The notes under the pieces: generated by a model
What the model was told of the DNA's origin: nothing
What the model saw: the letters and a program-made list of their open reading frames with translations, nothing else
Databases searched by the model: none
Assembly: GCF_042242105.1 (NCBI RefSeq)
Contig: NC_092034.1
Location: forward strand, 4,645,144-4,709,143
Origin: Pempheris klunzingeri
Lineage: Eukaryota > Chordata > Actinopteri > Acropomatiformes > Pempheridae
Direction: 5' to 3'
DNA: 64,000 nt
Shown: positions 28,001-60,272 of the stretch, piece after piece
How the letters are laid out: the number at the start of each line of letters is the position of its first letter
Numbering within the stretch: position 1 is the first letter of the stretch
Program-made: the position numbers and the translations under genes

Positions 28001-29820
28001 CCACCTGAGAGGAAGTGTGATGAGCACAAGATCAAAGAAATAAAATCTGAACAGCAGGCTGCAACCAAAGGAATGATGGGATGTTTCAACTGTTGCCAGC
28101 GTTGTTATTTACATACTCTGATGCCAGCGGTGTCTCACCTCTCTGATCAAGTCCTCATTGTTGCACAGTTCATCCAGATACTCTAGTAAAAAGAAGTTTC
28201 CTGTCTCCAGTTTCTCCCTCTTTTCATCCTCGCCTGCCTCATTTTCATTCTCATTGGCCTTCACGCCACCTTGGATCTGAGTGGAGTTAACCAAGTGATG
28301 GAAACACGTCAGTTTTTTGTAACTACAAAAACATTTAGTAGATAAAATCATCATAGCTACCCCTACACTAATATTTAAAAAAAAAAAAAAACAAGCTTGT
28401 GGTGTGAAATCCCTGTATGTGTGCATAATTGGTACAGTTTCCTAGATCTTGTGACATATATTAGGAGACCTTGGGACTGAGGGAGTCCACAGCCGTCATG
28501 GCTCGTTCTCCCAGCCATTCTTCATCCAAAGAGCGTAAAGATCCTGAAGGAACCTTGAACTTATCCGTTTGATCGTCCGTGTTCTTTGCTGGTGGATTGT
28601 TCCTGTCAGGTGTGATATATTTCTGCTGTTCCTCTGTGAGGAAAGACAAGTGACAGAACTTAGGAAAAGGAGAGAGAATAGGCACTGAATTGTTTTAGCT
28701 TCCTGTACACGTCTTTTTTCCCCGAAGAACTCAAAATAGAGCCAATAAAAAAATGACGCTATAGGAAATGTCAGGGGGTCACCAAAGTCATGAGGAGTCA
28801 TCATCTGGGGACCATGAATGTCTGCACAAAATAAAACAGTTGATGAGGTATCTCAGTCTGGACCAAACGATAAACCGACATTGGCTAACGTGGCTAAAAA
28901 CTGTCACCACGTCGCCCTTTATGATATGAATCTTTGACCTCAGACCTTCTGCCTCTGCCTGCTCTTCACTCTGCTCTTCACCTGACTCTGCAGACTCTGG
29001 CACCACGTTGAACTGCTCGCCAACCTGCTGAGCCGCTCCTCTGGAGACCCTGAATTCAGATTAAGAATCACAATCAGGATTCAGATATGAAACCTCCGGT
29101 GCTTATTAATCTGCTCTTACGGTATCTTCTGTGTGTCCCTTACAGGTGTGGACCGCAGGGCTGATGGACCTGCACTGCCTGTGGACACAAGCACCAGCTG
29201 GGATGAACCTCAGCCTGGAGGAGGAGAGAACTAGGAGGCAAATGATGGCCGAACCAGATCTCTGTCGGGCTGCTGATGGGGATCGACATGAAGGAGCTGA
29301 AACCAAACTGGGAGCAAGGCGTGGAGGCGTTGGGGCTCATGTTCACCCAGCAGGAGTCATGAGGCGAACAGGGGGTGAAGATGAGCCCTGGAAAAGTTGC
29401 CGTCAATACAGGCTGGAGGTGGAGTGGAGGGGGGCAACCCTGGACAGCTTGTATCTGAGGTTGGAGGAGGTTCAAGCTTGGATTCAGGTGCTGGTTTGGG
29501 TCCCTTAGTGTCACAGACAGTGTGTCTGCAATTTGGCCAGAATTAGCGACTCTCCTGTGCATTTCTGCAGCCGCGGAAGCACTCAGTGATGCCGGCACCT
29601 CGTCCATCACAAGACGAGGTTCTGACGGACAACAAGGTCCGTGGTTTATCTGAAGTGACGGGCCAGGCTCGCAGACGGCCTGTTCTTCTTGAGAAGCCGA
29701 CCTATCAGCAGGAAACATTTGGCAAAAATGTGGGGAGACGTTAGAAAAGGCCAGAATGTGACAAGGCTCTTCTCTGTCATTCAGGGTGATCTTGGGCAGT
29801 GAAAACAGCTTTGGGTCCAT
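25071..29820 (-). CDS. nutm1: NUT family member 1 (NUTM1)-like nuclear protein
   Basis: Minus-strand exons 29820-29144, 29049-28946, 28821-28711, 28633-28470, 28276-28139, 28004-27909, 27793-27707 and 27449-25071 join in frame, all with GT-AG borders, to 1251 codons plus stop (human NUTM1 about 1130-1160). Exon 5 encodes FFLLEYLDELCNNEDLIRE, comparable to LLSYINELC of human NUTM1. Exon 6 continues VELKLNMEYLDSLLSSDLD (human: VEAVIHPQFLADLLSPE). Exons 7-8 read DPIDFLPLKELKQE then PLELILQESLAL, parallel to the human DPLALIEELEQEEGL segment. The last exon is huge, Ser/Glu/Lys-rich and disordered, and ends with basic clusters, as NUTM1 does. NUTM1 is a spermatid chromatin protein that recruits p300/CBP, best known from BRD4-NUT carcinoma fusions. 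The position and orientation between LPCAT4 and NOP10 match human. The central FRQWQ...ARRHL segment of mammalian NUTM1 is not seen. The start ATG at 29820 is the first in its exon. Homology is my inference from motif and synteny. Confidence 0.75.
27707..28004 (-). repeat. Tandem exon duplication within nutm1
   Basis: Exon 6 (28004-27909, 96 bases) and exon 7 (27793-27707, 87 bases) are both phase 0-0, both follow a ctctcag acceptor, start GTGG and end CAAGAG before gtaa. Their proteins share NMxxLD, SS, ID and a terminal QE. At DNA level they share AATATG, CTGGAT, TTTCTTCA, CCATTGAC and CAAGAG in order. The intron between them (27794-27908) is only 115 bases. Confidence 0.85.
27821..27905. 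repeat. Possible repeat fragment in the intron between the duplicated exons
   Basis: The stretch starting TTAAAGGGCTACTCCGG resembles a common teleost repeat that also begins at TTAA. No matching right-hand inverted terminus is present, so this may be a truncated MITE. Weak call. Confidence 0.35.
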
Positions 29821-30519
29821 CTTTTATTGCTGCTCGTCCGTGGCTGTCAGAGGAAAGTGGAAATATGAGAGCAGTCAGTTGCAATTTGGTTATTTCCAAC
29901 AACAAAGATACCATTACATGTTAATTTAAAATGTCTCCACAGGTCTGGCAGTATTTCTGTGTATTTCCTAATTCTTTCCCTATCTATCTATTTATGTTTC
30001 GGCCTTTTGGTTTTATTATCTCTTACATGCACTCTTAATGTTTTCTCTGTCTTACATTTAATGTGTTTTTATGTCCCTCTGAAGCACTTTGAATGGCCGT
30101 GTGTCTGAATGGTGCTGTACAGATAAACTTGCTTAATAAATACCAGCATTCCCACTGAATAGGCTGTTAGAACACAGTATTTTTTAAATTACATATTTGC
30201 ATGTATGTTCACTGTGTGCAGCATGAGGGGACTACGACTTAACTAATGCTACAAGACAAATAAATGGACCTTTATACATTTATATTCATTCAGTTGTCTG
30301 TCTGTTAAGTGTACCCACACTGCTGCAGCACTTTGGTCAATATTACACCACTCTTTTATGTGGAATTATTCATTCCTAATTGGATAAACCTTTAGTCCTT
30401 ATTCACCCATTTAAACATGTCTGTAAACACTCAGTGATGAATTAGTAAGTTCTGCGGTTAAGTGGTAATGTAAACTAAAAAACTACGTATGTAGATCAAA
30501 TAAAGCTCATCCAGCCTAC
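29821..30519. other. nutm1 upstream sequence
   Basis: No coding signal on either strand. About 29930-30140 resembles the 3' tail of a fish LINE/SINE ('gaagcactttgaatggccgtgtgtctgaa...gctgtacagataaacttgc'). A minus-strand acceptor-like ctgacag near 29850 could join an upstream noncoding exon to the exon with the start codon. Confidence 0.5.
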
Positions 30520-30590
30520 CTTTCCTGTGAGAGATGACTCTTCTTCAACCACCACCGTCAGTCTGCAGCTCCTGTTTTGATATTTTTAAA
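30520..30590 (-). other. nutm1 5' noncoding exon (candidate)
   Basis: Read on the minus strand, CTGACGGTGGTGGTTGAAG through CACAGGAAAG ends at gtaggc, a plausible donor at 30520/30519. It would splice to the acceptor near 29850. There is no transcript evidence; weak call. Confidence 0.3.
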
Positions 30591-31222
30591 AATAAACTTC
30601 ATTTTGTTTTCTTCTGATTGATGGTTCTATGCATATCAAATTCCAAACTTCACTGACTCTCATTAAAGAGAGAGAGAGAGAGATTAAAGAATTACTGTTT
30701 TATTTATTCTATAGTTTTATTTTTTTTACTGTATAGCCAACATATCTTATAGCTCGTATTGCTTGATTAATTTTTTTTATTGTGGAGCTTATTTGCAGCT
30801 GCACAATAAAACAGCAAACAATTCATGTCAAACTCAGAACATTATTTTTCAGTATTGATCACAGGCAGTAGTTAAGCCAGAAAGTTGTGTTTGAATATGG
30901 TTTATATGAATTAACACAAAATGCTCAGTTGGTTGCAATAATTAAATAAATGTCTATGAGCCAGTTGATCAGCATTTTATTTGGTACATTTCTGACTGTT
31001 TTGTCAGATGGTCATTTTAATCATGTGATTTAAATGATAACACTGAGTTGTTTTTCATTAATATTATATATAAAAATCTCTATACTTGCTAACTCTGCTA
31101 ATCTCCATGACAACATGGCAGGTCATGTGACTGAAAGCTCCGGAAAAGGAGCTTTCCGCTATTTCGAATCTCCAAAACATTTGAACAAATCAATTAACGT
31201 TGCGAAAAATTGTTTAATGAGA

Positions 31223-31315
31223 AAACTCCATTTCCCAGGATGCTGTGCGCCCTGAGGTTTAAACCGGATATCCGCTCTACAACCGGAGCGGGGAGAAGCT
31301 TCGCCACACGTGGAA
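31223..31315 (+). promoter_or_regulatory. nop10 promoter: ZNF143-like site and E-box
   Basis: The stretch 'ctccatttcccaggatgctg' followed by tgcgc (31226-31250) matches the long ZNF143/THAP11-type element (core TTCCCAGnATGC). About 57 bases downstream, CACGTG at 31307-31312 is a Myc/USF E-box. The nop10 ATG follows at 31419. Both motifs are common in promoters of ribosome-biogenesis genes; binding is inferred. Confidence 0.55.
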
Positions 31316-31418
31316 TTGAGAAGAGAAAACGTGTGTTAGCTGCAACTTTTGGGGTTTTTTCGAACTAAAACAACATCCCCGAATTACTTTTGAAGCTTTA
31401 AAAGAAGTTATCGTCGAG

Positions 31419-32519
31419 ATGTTTCTACAGTATTACTTAACTGAAAGCGGAGACAGAGTCTACACTCTGAAGGTAACGTTAACGTTATGTTTACATCCTT
31501 CATATCCAACATTATTCTGAATAAATCTTATCTTCGTCTTTATTAACCCAGCGTCTCTCTCGTCTACCCATGCTATGGCTTATTTAAAGAAGTTTAAATC
31601 ACTCTTTAAACTTAAAATCAACGTTGATACTCGTTATTTTGAAATTAGCAGCTAGCTAGCAGCTAGGAGTGCTAAACTAAATGATCTTTAACTTTTCATG
31701 TTAAGTTTAAGGGAGAAACAAAGCTTGTCAAAGCCATTCAAACATGTAAATATTAAGGTGATCAGCAACTAAAACTGGGACTACAACCGCAAGTTACTTT
31801 AATAATCAATCGATAATCAATCCTGTTTCATATGTTTAGGTTTTCTTATCCAAAACAGCAGAGGACCCATCAGTGGTTACCAGGTTATCTTAGTTTGCCC
31901 TCCTAAAAAAACAGCACGCAAATTGCAGAATCTAAAACAAATCTATGCAAAGAAAAGTATAAACTCTGTCTACACATATTTAATATGAACAGCATGTAGC
32001 ACAAACAAGGTGTTGTAGAAAAATAAGCTCGAAATAGGATTAAGTTTTCCACAGTGCTCTTCCCCCCATTATAGACTTAAAATGGAAGTCATCACATTCA
32101 GAGTTGGTTATTAAAATCATTATACAACATACAAGAGCTAGAATGATTTGTCCATTGACTTAAAGTAATCTGTGACGATGTATTTGATTTCATGATTTAA
32201 CCCCATCTGTTCTTGTCTTTGTTTCATGTCAATTTAAATGAACTATCTTTGACTTTTGTAGCAATTCAAGAGTTTGGTAGATGTGGTGATATATTATCTA
32301 AAAATGCTTCTTTTAATGTCTCCCAGCACTGAAATCAACCGAGCTGTTTCTCTCTCTTCCTTTCTTTGTCACCAACAGAAGGTTCGTCCTGACGGGCAGC
32401 CCACCAGCTCGGCCCACCCGGCCCGCTTCTCCCCGGACGACAAGTTCTCGCGACACCGCGTGATGTTGAAGAAACGCTTCGGCCTTCTTCTCACCCAGCA
32501 GCCCCGACCTGTTCTGTGA
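31419..32519 (+). CDS. nop10: H/ACA ribonucleoprotein complex subunit 3, NOP10
   Basis: NOP10 is a core protein of H/ACA snoRNPs and telomerase, contacting dyskerin and positioning it for pseudouridylation of rRNA and snRNA. Two exons, 31419-31472 and 32379-32516 plus the TGA at 32517-32519, give exactly 64 aa, the universal eukaryotic length. Exon 1 reads [18 protein letters not shown] and exon 2 ends [14 protein letters not shown]. The conserved block [17 protein letters not shown] is essentially invariant. The eukaryotic protein lacks the archaeal zinc-binding cysteines, and none are present. It lies between nutm1 (divergent) and slc12a6 (same strand), as in human apart from whole-block inversion. 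It is too short for most gene finders because exon 1 has only 18 codons, but the homology is unmistakable. Confidence 0.98.
31775..31870. repeat. Diffuse teleost repeat in nop10 intron
   Basis: 'actacaaccgcaagttactttaataatcaatcgataatcaatcctg' resembles the common fish repeat tail 'gctgcaactaacgattattttcattatcgattaatctg'. Degenerate copy. Confidence 0.5.
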
Positions 32520-32795
32520 GCGGGCGATGGAGAGAAAGAGGCGAGACACGGAGGGAAGAATGGCCAAGACGGGACTGGGAAGCAAAAAAAAACAACCACA
32601 CATTAAACTTATAAAAGTGCAGCTGGAACTTTTGCTCAGTTTCCTGGTTCACATTCAGCTTGCTGTTCATGTGTTGGATACCAACTGAGGTTGATGTTGA
32701 GAACCTTTATTTTATGTACCCTAATTTGTTGACATTCATACAAAGTTAATGTTATACTTTTTTTCATGCTCAATAAATGTATTTTTGATGGTTTG
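32520..32795 (+). other. nop10 3' UTR
   Basis: AATAAA at 32772-32777 followed by a GT/T-rich stretch ending in a (GT)n run gives a 3' UTR of about 270 bases. Confidence 0.65.
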
Positions 32796-32919
32796 TAGTT
32801 GGTTGTCTGTGTGTGTAAAATCCAGACGGGTAATAAAACCTGAATAATAAATGGAGAGAAAACACAAATGCAGAGGCTTCAATGGTTTGTATGAGAAGGA
32901 AAATGTTATCATATGCCTC

Positions 32920-32960
32920 TTGTGGCCTTCATGGTCACCAGATCTCAATCCAAAATGGGC
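32920..32960 (+). mobile_element. Tc1/mariner-like transposase relic
   Basis: The codons from 32923 read WPSWSPDLNP, the signature around the second catalytic Asp of Tc1-like DD34E transposases (usual form WPxxSPDLNPIE). Similarity is lost on both sides within a few codons, so this is a small decayed fragment. Confidence 0.6.
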
Positions 32961-32999
32961 ACCAGTACACATTGGTGTGTAAATGTGTTTTTGTCTCCT

Positions 33000-33960
33000 T
33001 ATAAAACCTATAAATAACAGGACAACCCCAAAAACTGAAGGAAAATACTATTTATAAACTACAATATCAGGCCTATTCCAAGTTGTGTAGGAGGACACAC
33101 TTGTCTGTGTCAAGTCAAAATAAGACTTTTTAAGATAAATGCAGGAAAGTTAGCTGTTAAAATATATAAAAATGAATATTTTCAATGAATGGTGTCTTCT
33201 CAGGAATCACCCCGATCCAACAACATCATGAAATGAGTCTTTTAATAGTAGTCGTAGGATTTAAGGAAGTTCTTGCAGCTAAAAAATACATTTCATTTCA
33301 ATATGACATCCTAAAGTTACAAGATGAACCATGCAGCCAAAACTGGAGTACTTGAATATTTTTTCTGCAGTGAACAAACTCTGCAAACCAGTGTTGCTTA
33401 AGAACCTGCTAGAGGAAACACACACACACAATATGGTAGGTAACCTTTATGTACACTTGGCTGGGTTCTGTGGAAGAAGGTTCTGTGTGCTGAAATGCTT
33501 TACTTAAGTGAAAGTACCAATACAACAATGTGAAGATTCTCCATTACAAGGGAAAGTCCTTCATTCAAAAATGCAGCTTAGATAAAACTACAGAAGTCTA
33601 ATCAAAATACGCTTATAGTCAGTGGTGTAAAGTAAAGTACATCTACTCAGGAACCACATGTTTGCACAATAAATAAAAACAATAACTAATAACTACAAGT
33701 GTCAGATGCATGTGATGTGTAAATAGTAAGTGAGTTAAATAAGTAAATACTCAAGTTTGCCACATCAAAAATGTGTCACAGGTAGAGACACTCAATATTT
33801 TGTACAATTAATTCACTATAACTTCATATTTCATTATGAAATTAATTATTAAAATCAGTTTTTATCTCTTCATTTTAAATGTATTTGTAGATTTAGTGAT
33901 AAAGTTGAAGCAGGTAGCATTTAAAACAGATGATTTAAGAACATATCAGAGCTTATAGCT
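33000..33960. other. nop10-slc12a6 intergenic region
   Basis: AT-rich and noncoding. Around 33495-33650 'tacttaagtgaaagtaccaatacaacaatgtg...ccattacaagggaaagtccttcattcaaaaatgc...agtggtgtaaagtaaagtac' belongs to the fish repeat also seen at 14708-14801. Nothing else is recognised. Confidence 0.6.
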
Positions 33961-33975
33961 GTCTGATCTTTATGG

Positions 33976-33989
33976 ACTACACTTCCCAG
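33976..33989 (+). promoter_or_regulatory. ACTACAnTTCCC promoter element upstream of slc12a6
   Basis: ACTACACTTCCCAG matches the ACTACAnnTCCC element bound by ZNF143/THAP11-type factors and found near vertebrate transcription starts. The following 230 bases turn GC-rich, consistent with a CpG promoter. Confidence 0.5.
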
Positions 33990-34049
33990 ACAGCGTCGAC
34001 CGCCCGTTCGTCATCACGCAAGTGCATGCAAATATTACGACGGCAAGAG

Positions 34050-34206
34050 AAATAGGACCAACCGGGCGCCCTCGCGTGTTTTTTGTTGGGTCGGTTGGAC
34101 AAAAAAAAAAGTGCCGAGAAAACCTGGAAGATGAGCCAAAATCTTCTCAGGTGTACCTGAAAACAGCCATATGGTGGACGCTTTCATGAAAGGAAACTTG
34201 AGCCAG
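34050..34206 (+). other. slc12a6 5' noncoding exon (predicted)
   Basis: A GC-richer segment after the ACTACA element ends at CTTGAGCCAG followed by gtatgc, a plausible donor at 34206/34207. Two short ATG frames occur in it (at 34131 and at 34171, the latter encoding MVDAFMKGNLSQ up to the donor), but neither continues in frame into the slc12a6 coding exons. I read it as 5' UTR of slc12a6; a distinct unrecognised gene cannot be excluded. Confidence 0.4.
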
Positions 34207-37200
34207 GTATGCGCTTTATGTGACTAATTAGCAGCGGCTGATATTTCCAGTGGGTATTTATCGCTGTCAGTGAGGCAGCCGGAGCTCCGCGGATCCTGTG
34301 GCTAACGTTAGCTTCGGTTAGCTGCGCCGACTGTCGCGACCACCTCACCCGACACTGCCCACGGTGTGTACCCACAGCCACGCAAGTGATGGCTCGCTGC
34401 CTCACACGCTCTTTACATTACACGGCGATTACTCTAAAACACCACCGTGTCAGATACCAGACTAATTACTGCGCCAGTTTATCCTCCCAAAAACAAAACA
34501 GCGCGCCTTTCTGATTTTAGCCGGTTTCAAACGCGTTTATTTAAACCCTGAAACCGCAGCTTCGGGCAGATGCCGCACTCCTTTTGTCATAAACATGCTG
34601 CCTAATGTCCACCCCGAATTAAACATCTGCTCTTAATTTCTCCACAACGCCAGGCTGTGTGTGTGTATTAATATCGGGAGGTGTTTACTGACCGGTTCAA
34701 GCCAGAATTATTATGGCTAGCTTAATTGGCTTAGAATGGGAAGTGAGTGGTGGTTAGCAAGCGAGCATCAGCAGCCACTGTGGGCTTCCCTTAAGTTGCT
34801 GGTTGGGACTAATTAGAGGATGTTTATCCTAATTGATAAAGGCGTGTTTGGCTATATGCCTGTCCCTGGATGGGACTGATTACGGCTGGATCAACATGAC
34901 AGCTGGGAAAGGGAGCAGGACGACACTGTCTCCTTATTGTGCCTTAATACTTATGTAGTCATAATAATTTCAACAGTGTTTAGGACATTAGTCAGGCTGC
35001 TTTGTTCCTGTAGTTCACATTAAGGTCTGGTGATTCCTCTTTTATGGCTATGCTGACAATTTGTTAACCTAATCTTAAACGACAGGGATCATAACAGAAA
35101 ATTATACACTATAAACATCATTAATAAAGCCAGGTGATATCAGTTTATGATGTTTGAACTCCGCATTTGGCCATTTAGTTCTGAGAATTGGAGCTCTGTA
35201 ATTCATCAATAGATGTTAATTGCTTGTGAGCATGTTATTTGTGAAGCTAAACAGAAAAACAATCCTCTGAGATGCAAAAATACATAAAAAAAATAGTAGG
35301 TTAAATGGGCAAAAACCAGAGCTGGATAGCTACAAAGGAGAACAAAATGTCCTGCACCTTTATTATGCTGTAATATTACTGCTTCGACTGAAAGTGGACA
35401 GAAAGTGGAAACTTGGGGTTTTATAGTGAAAATCTGCTGCAGCAGCACATAACTAGAGTAAGGGAGCAAACGCCTGCAGTGAAAGAAAAAAGGAAACACC
35501 CTCTCCTCTGTATCACAAGCGAACATACTGCGATGCCAGTGCCAGCGCATTGATAAGATACTATGTGCCAAGAATACATTTGTTGAATATTTTTGGTTAC
35601 AGAACTTATTCTGGGTTTGCTCTGGGGTCCTTGCTCAGTCCAAAGACATGCCTTTGAGTTGTATTTGACAGTCCTTATTGTCTATAGGTGTTAAAATATT
35701 TGTCTGGACTAATAACCTCTCCTGGGTCTTCCCCAGCCTTTTTGCACAGTGCATGCTGGGATAGGCCTCAGCTCCCCCACCGAGTCGGCCAAACGTAGCT
35801 GGAAGTTTGTGAAAATAAACTCGCCCCCCTCTTCCCGGGGAGATGCTTTTGTAATTGGACATGAAAGACGAGTATTAAGGCTCTCCGTCCTCCGTCCATC
35901 TCTGGATGTGGACTCCGGTCCATGATGTGAGGCAGGCAGCATTGCAAAAACAGGAAAATGTGCCGTGTCTCTGCATGCAGAGTGAGAGGAAACAGCCAGC
36001 AGCTACTGGCACAACCGGTTGGAACCGCTCTCCTTTTAATAATTAAATTATGAAAAGAGGCTAAAACAACAGTTCAGCTATGTCCACCTGTCTTGTCACT
36101 TTTTCTTGTCTTGTCAAGATGAGGAAGTGAATTGCATAGTTGACTTTGCACCAGCAAGGTTGCACGAGCCAACAGATGATTCATGCTAATTATTGTTTCA
36201 CACTTCCTAGTTCCTAATTTAGAGGGATGTTGTGTGTTTGCGGAGGGATAAAATGTTTTCCTACAGTTAGTTTGGCTTGGTTTATTCTCTATAAAACTAT
36301 TACACTTTAATGCCCCATAAAGGGAACAATTAATGTTTGGACAAATGAGTGGATGAAGCTAGGGTGTGATATTCAGTGTAGTGACTTTTCAGTGATCTTT
36401 TCTATGTAGAACGGCATGTTGAAGCCTGCATTTGTTGATTTTATGGCACAGGGGTGGATGTACAGACAAACCTTGCACCTACAGACTGCGCCTTCTTCAG
36501 TTTTCTAACCGTGCATTTACAGTATTTTATGATCTAACAAAGCAAACCTTGTAAAACTGTGTTAAATGATTATCTTTACAAGATCTCATAATATTTGGTG
36601 AAAATCTGAAAAGCAGGCTCCATATTGAAGATGTAATTATATGGAGATTAATGCTGCTTTTCTGACTTTAATTCACCGTACATTTCTCTTACATACATTA
36701 TAAAATGTTATGATGATACTGTATTCCCTTTTCACAAGTTTTTGCTGCATAAACTAATTTCTGCATTATTTTTTTCCACTCTCTTTCAATCATTTCTCTC
36801 CCACTTCTCTCTTTCACTTCACCTATGACTTATCTTCCCATCGGGCAAATACCCCTGATGGGTGTCATCAGTAGAAAGACTTTTCTGCATGTCAGACAAG
36901 TTTAAGTCGTGCTTACTTGAGAAATAGCAGGGAGAAAGAGGAGTTTAGCAAGCTGTGTGACTGCTATCCTGAGCCATAGTCCTCATCCATAGGAATCAAG
37001 ACATAGTGTAGGTAGAAAAGATCCTGCAGAAACAAATATTTAACTGCAGTTTGCATCCTTAACTTTTTGTGAATGTGTACTTATCATCTCTGCTTGAAAC
37101 TGGTATATTATAAGTTTATGAATCCACTACGTTTTGAATAGAATCAGAAAGATTATTGACACTTGTAGGCACAGAGAGAGGCTTGTTGTAGATTTTCTTT

Positions 37201-37417
37201 CACATGCCTGGTGGCAGCCAACCACTTTGCTCCAATGGAGAGCTGCAGCAGCAAAAGAACAAGTTGTAGAGGCCGCCGTTACCTCAGCATCACCTGAGAG
37301 ATAGCCGAGCTCAGGTCAGCGCAGCCCCGCTAGCTAGTCCGTGACCCCTCCCCAGCCCCACCCTTCTCCTCCTGCATCCCACACAACACCCCCTCTGCTG
37401 TTCCCAAGTGAGTTGCC
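34207..37417 (+). other. slc12a6 5' intron / upstream sequence
   Basis: No coding exon is recognised. Contains a degenerate copy of a widespread teleost repeat at about 35625-35785 ('cagtccaaagacatgcc...gtgcatgctgggataggcctcagctccccc'). The 100 bases before the ATG at 37418 are GC-rich and may include a second transcription start. Confidence 0.5.
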
Positions 37418-60272
<22,855 letters not shown>

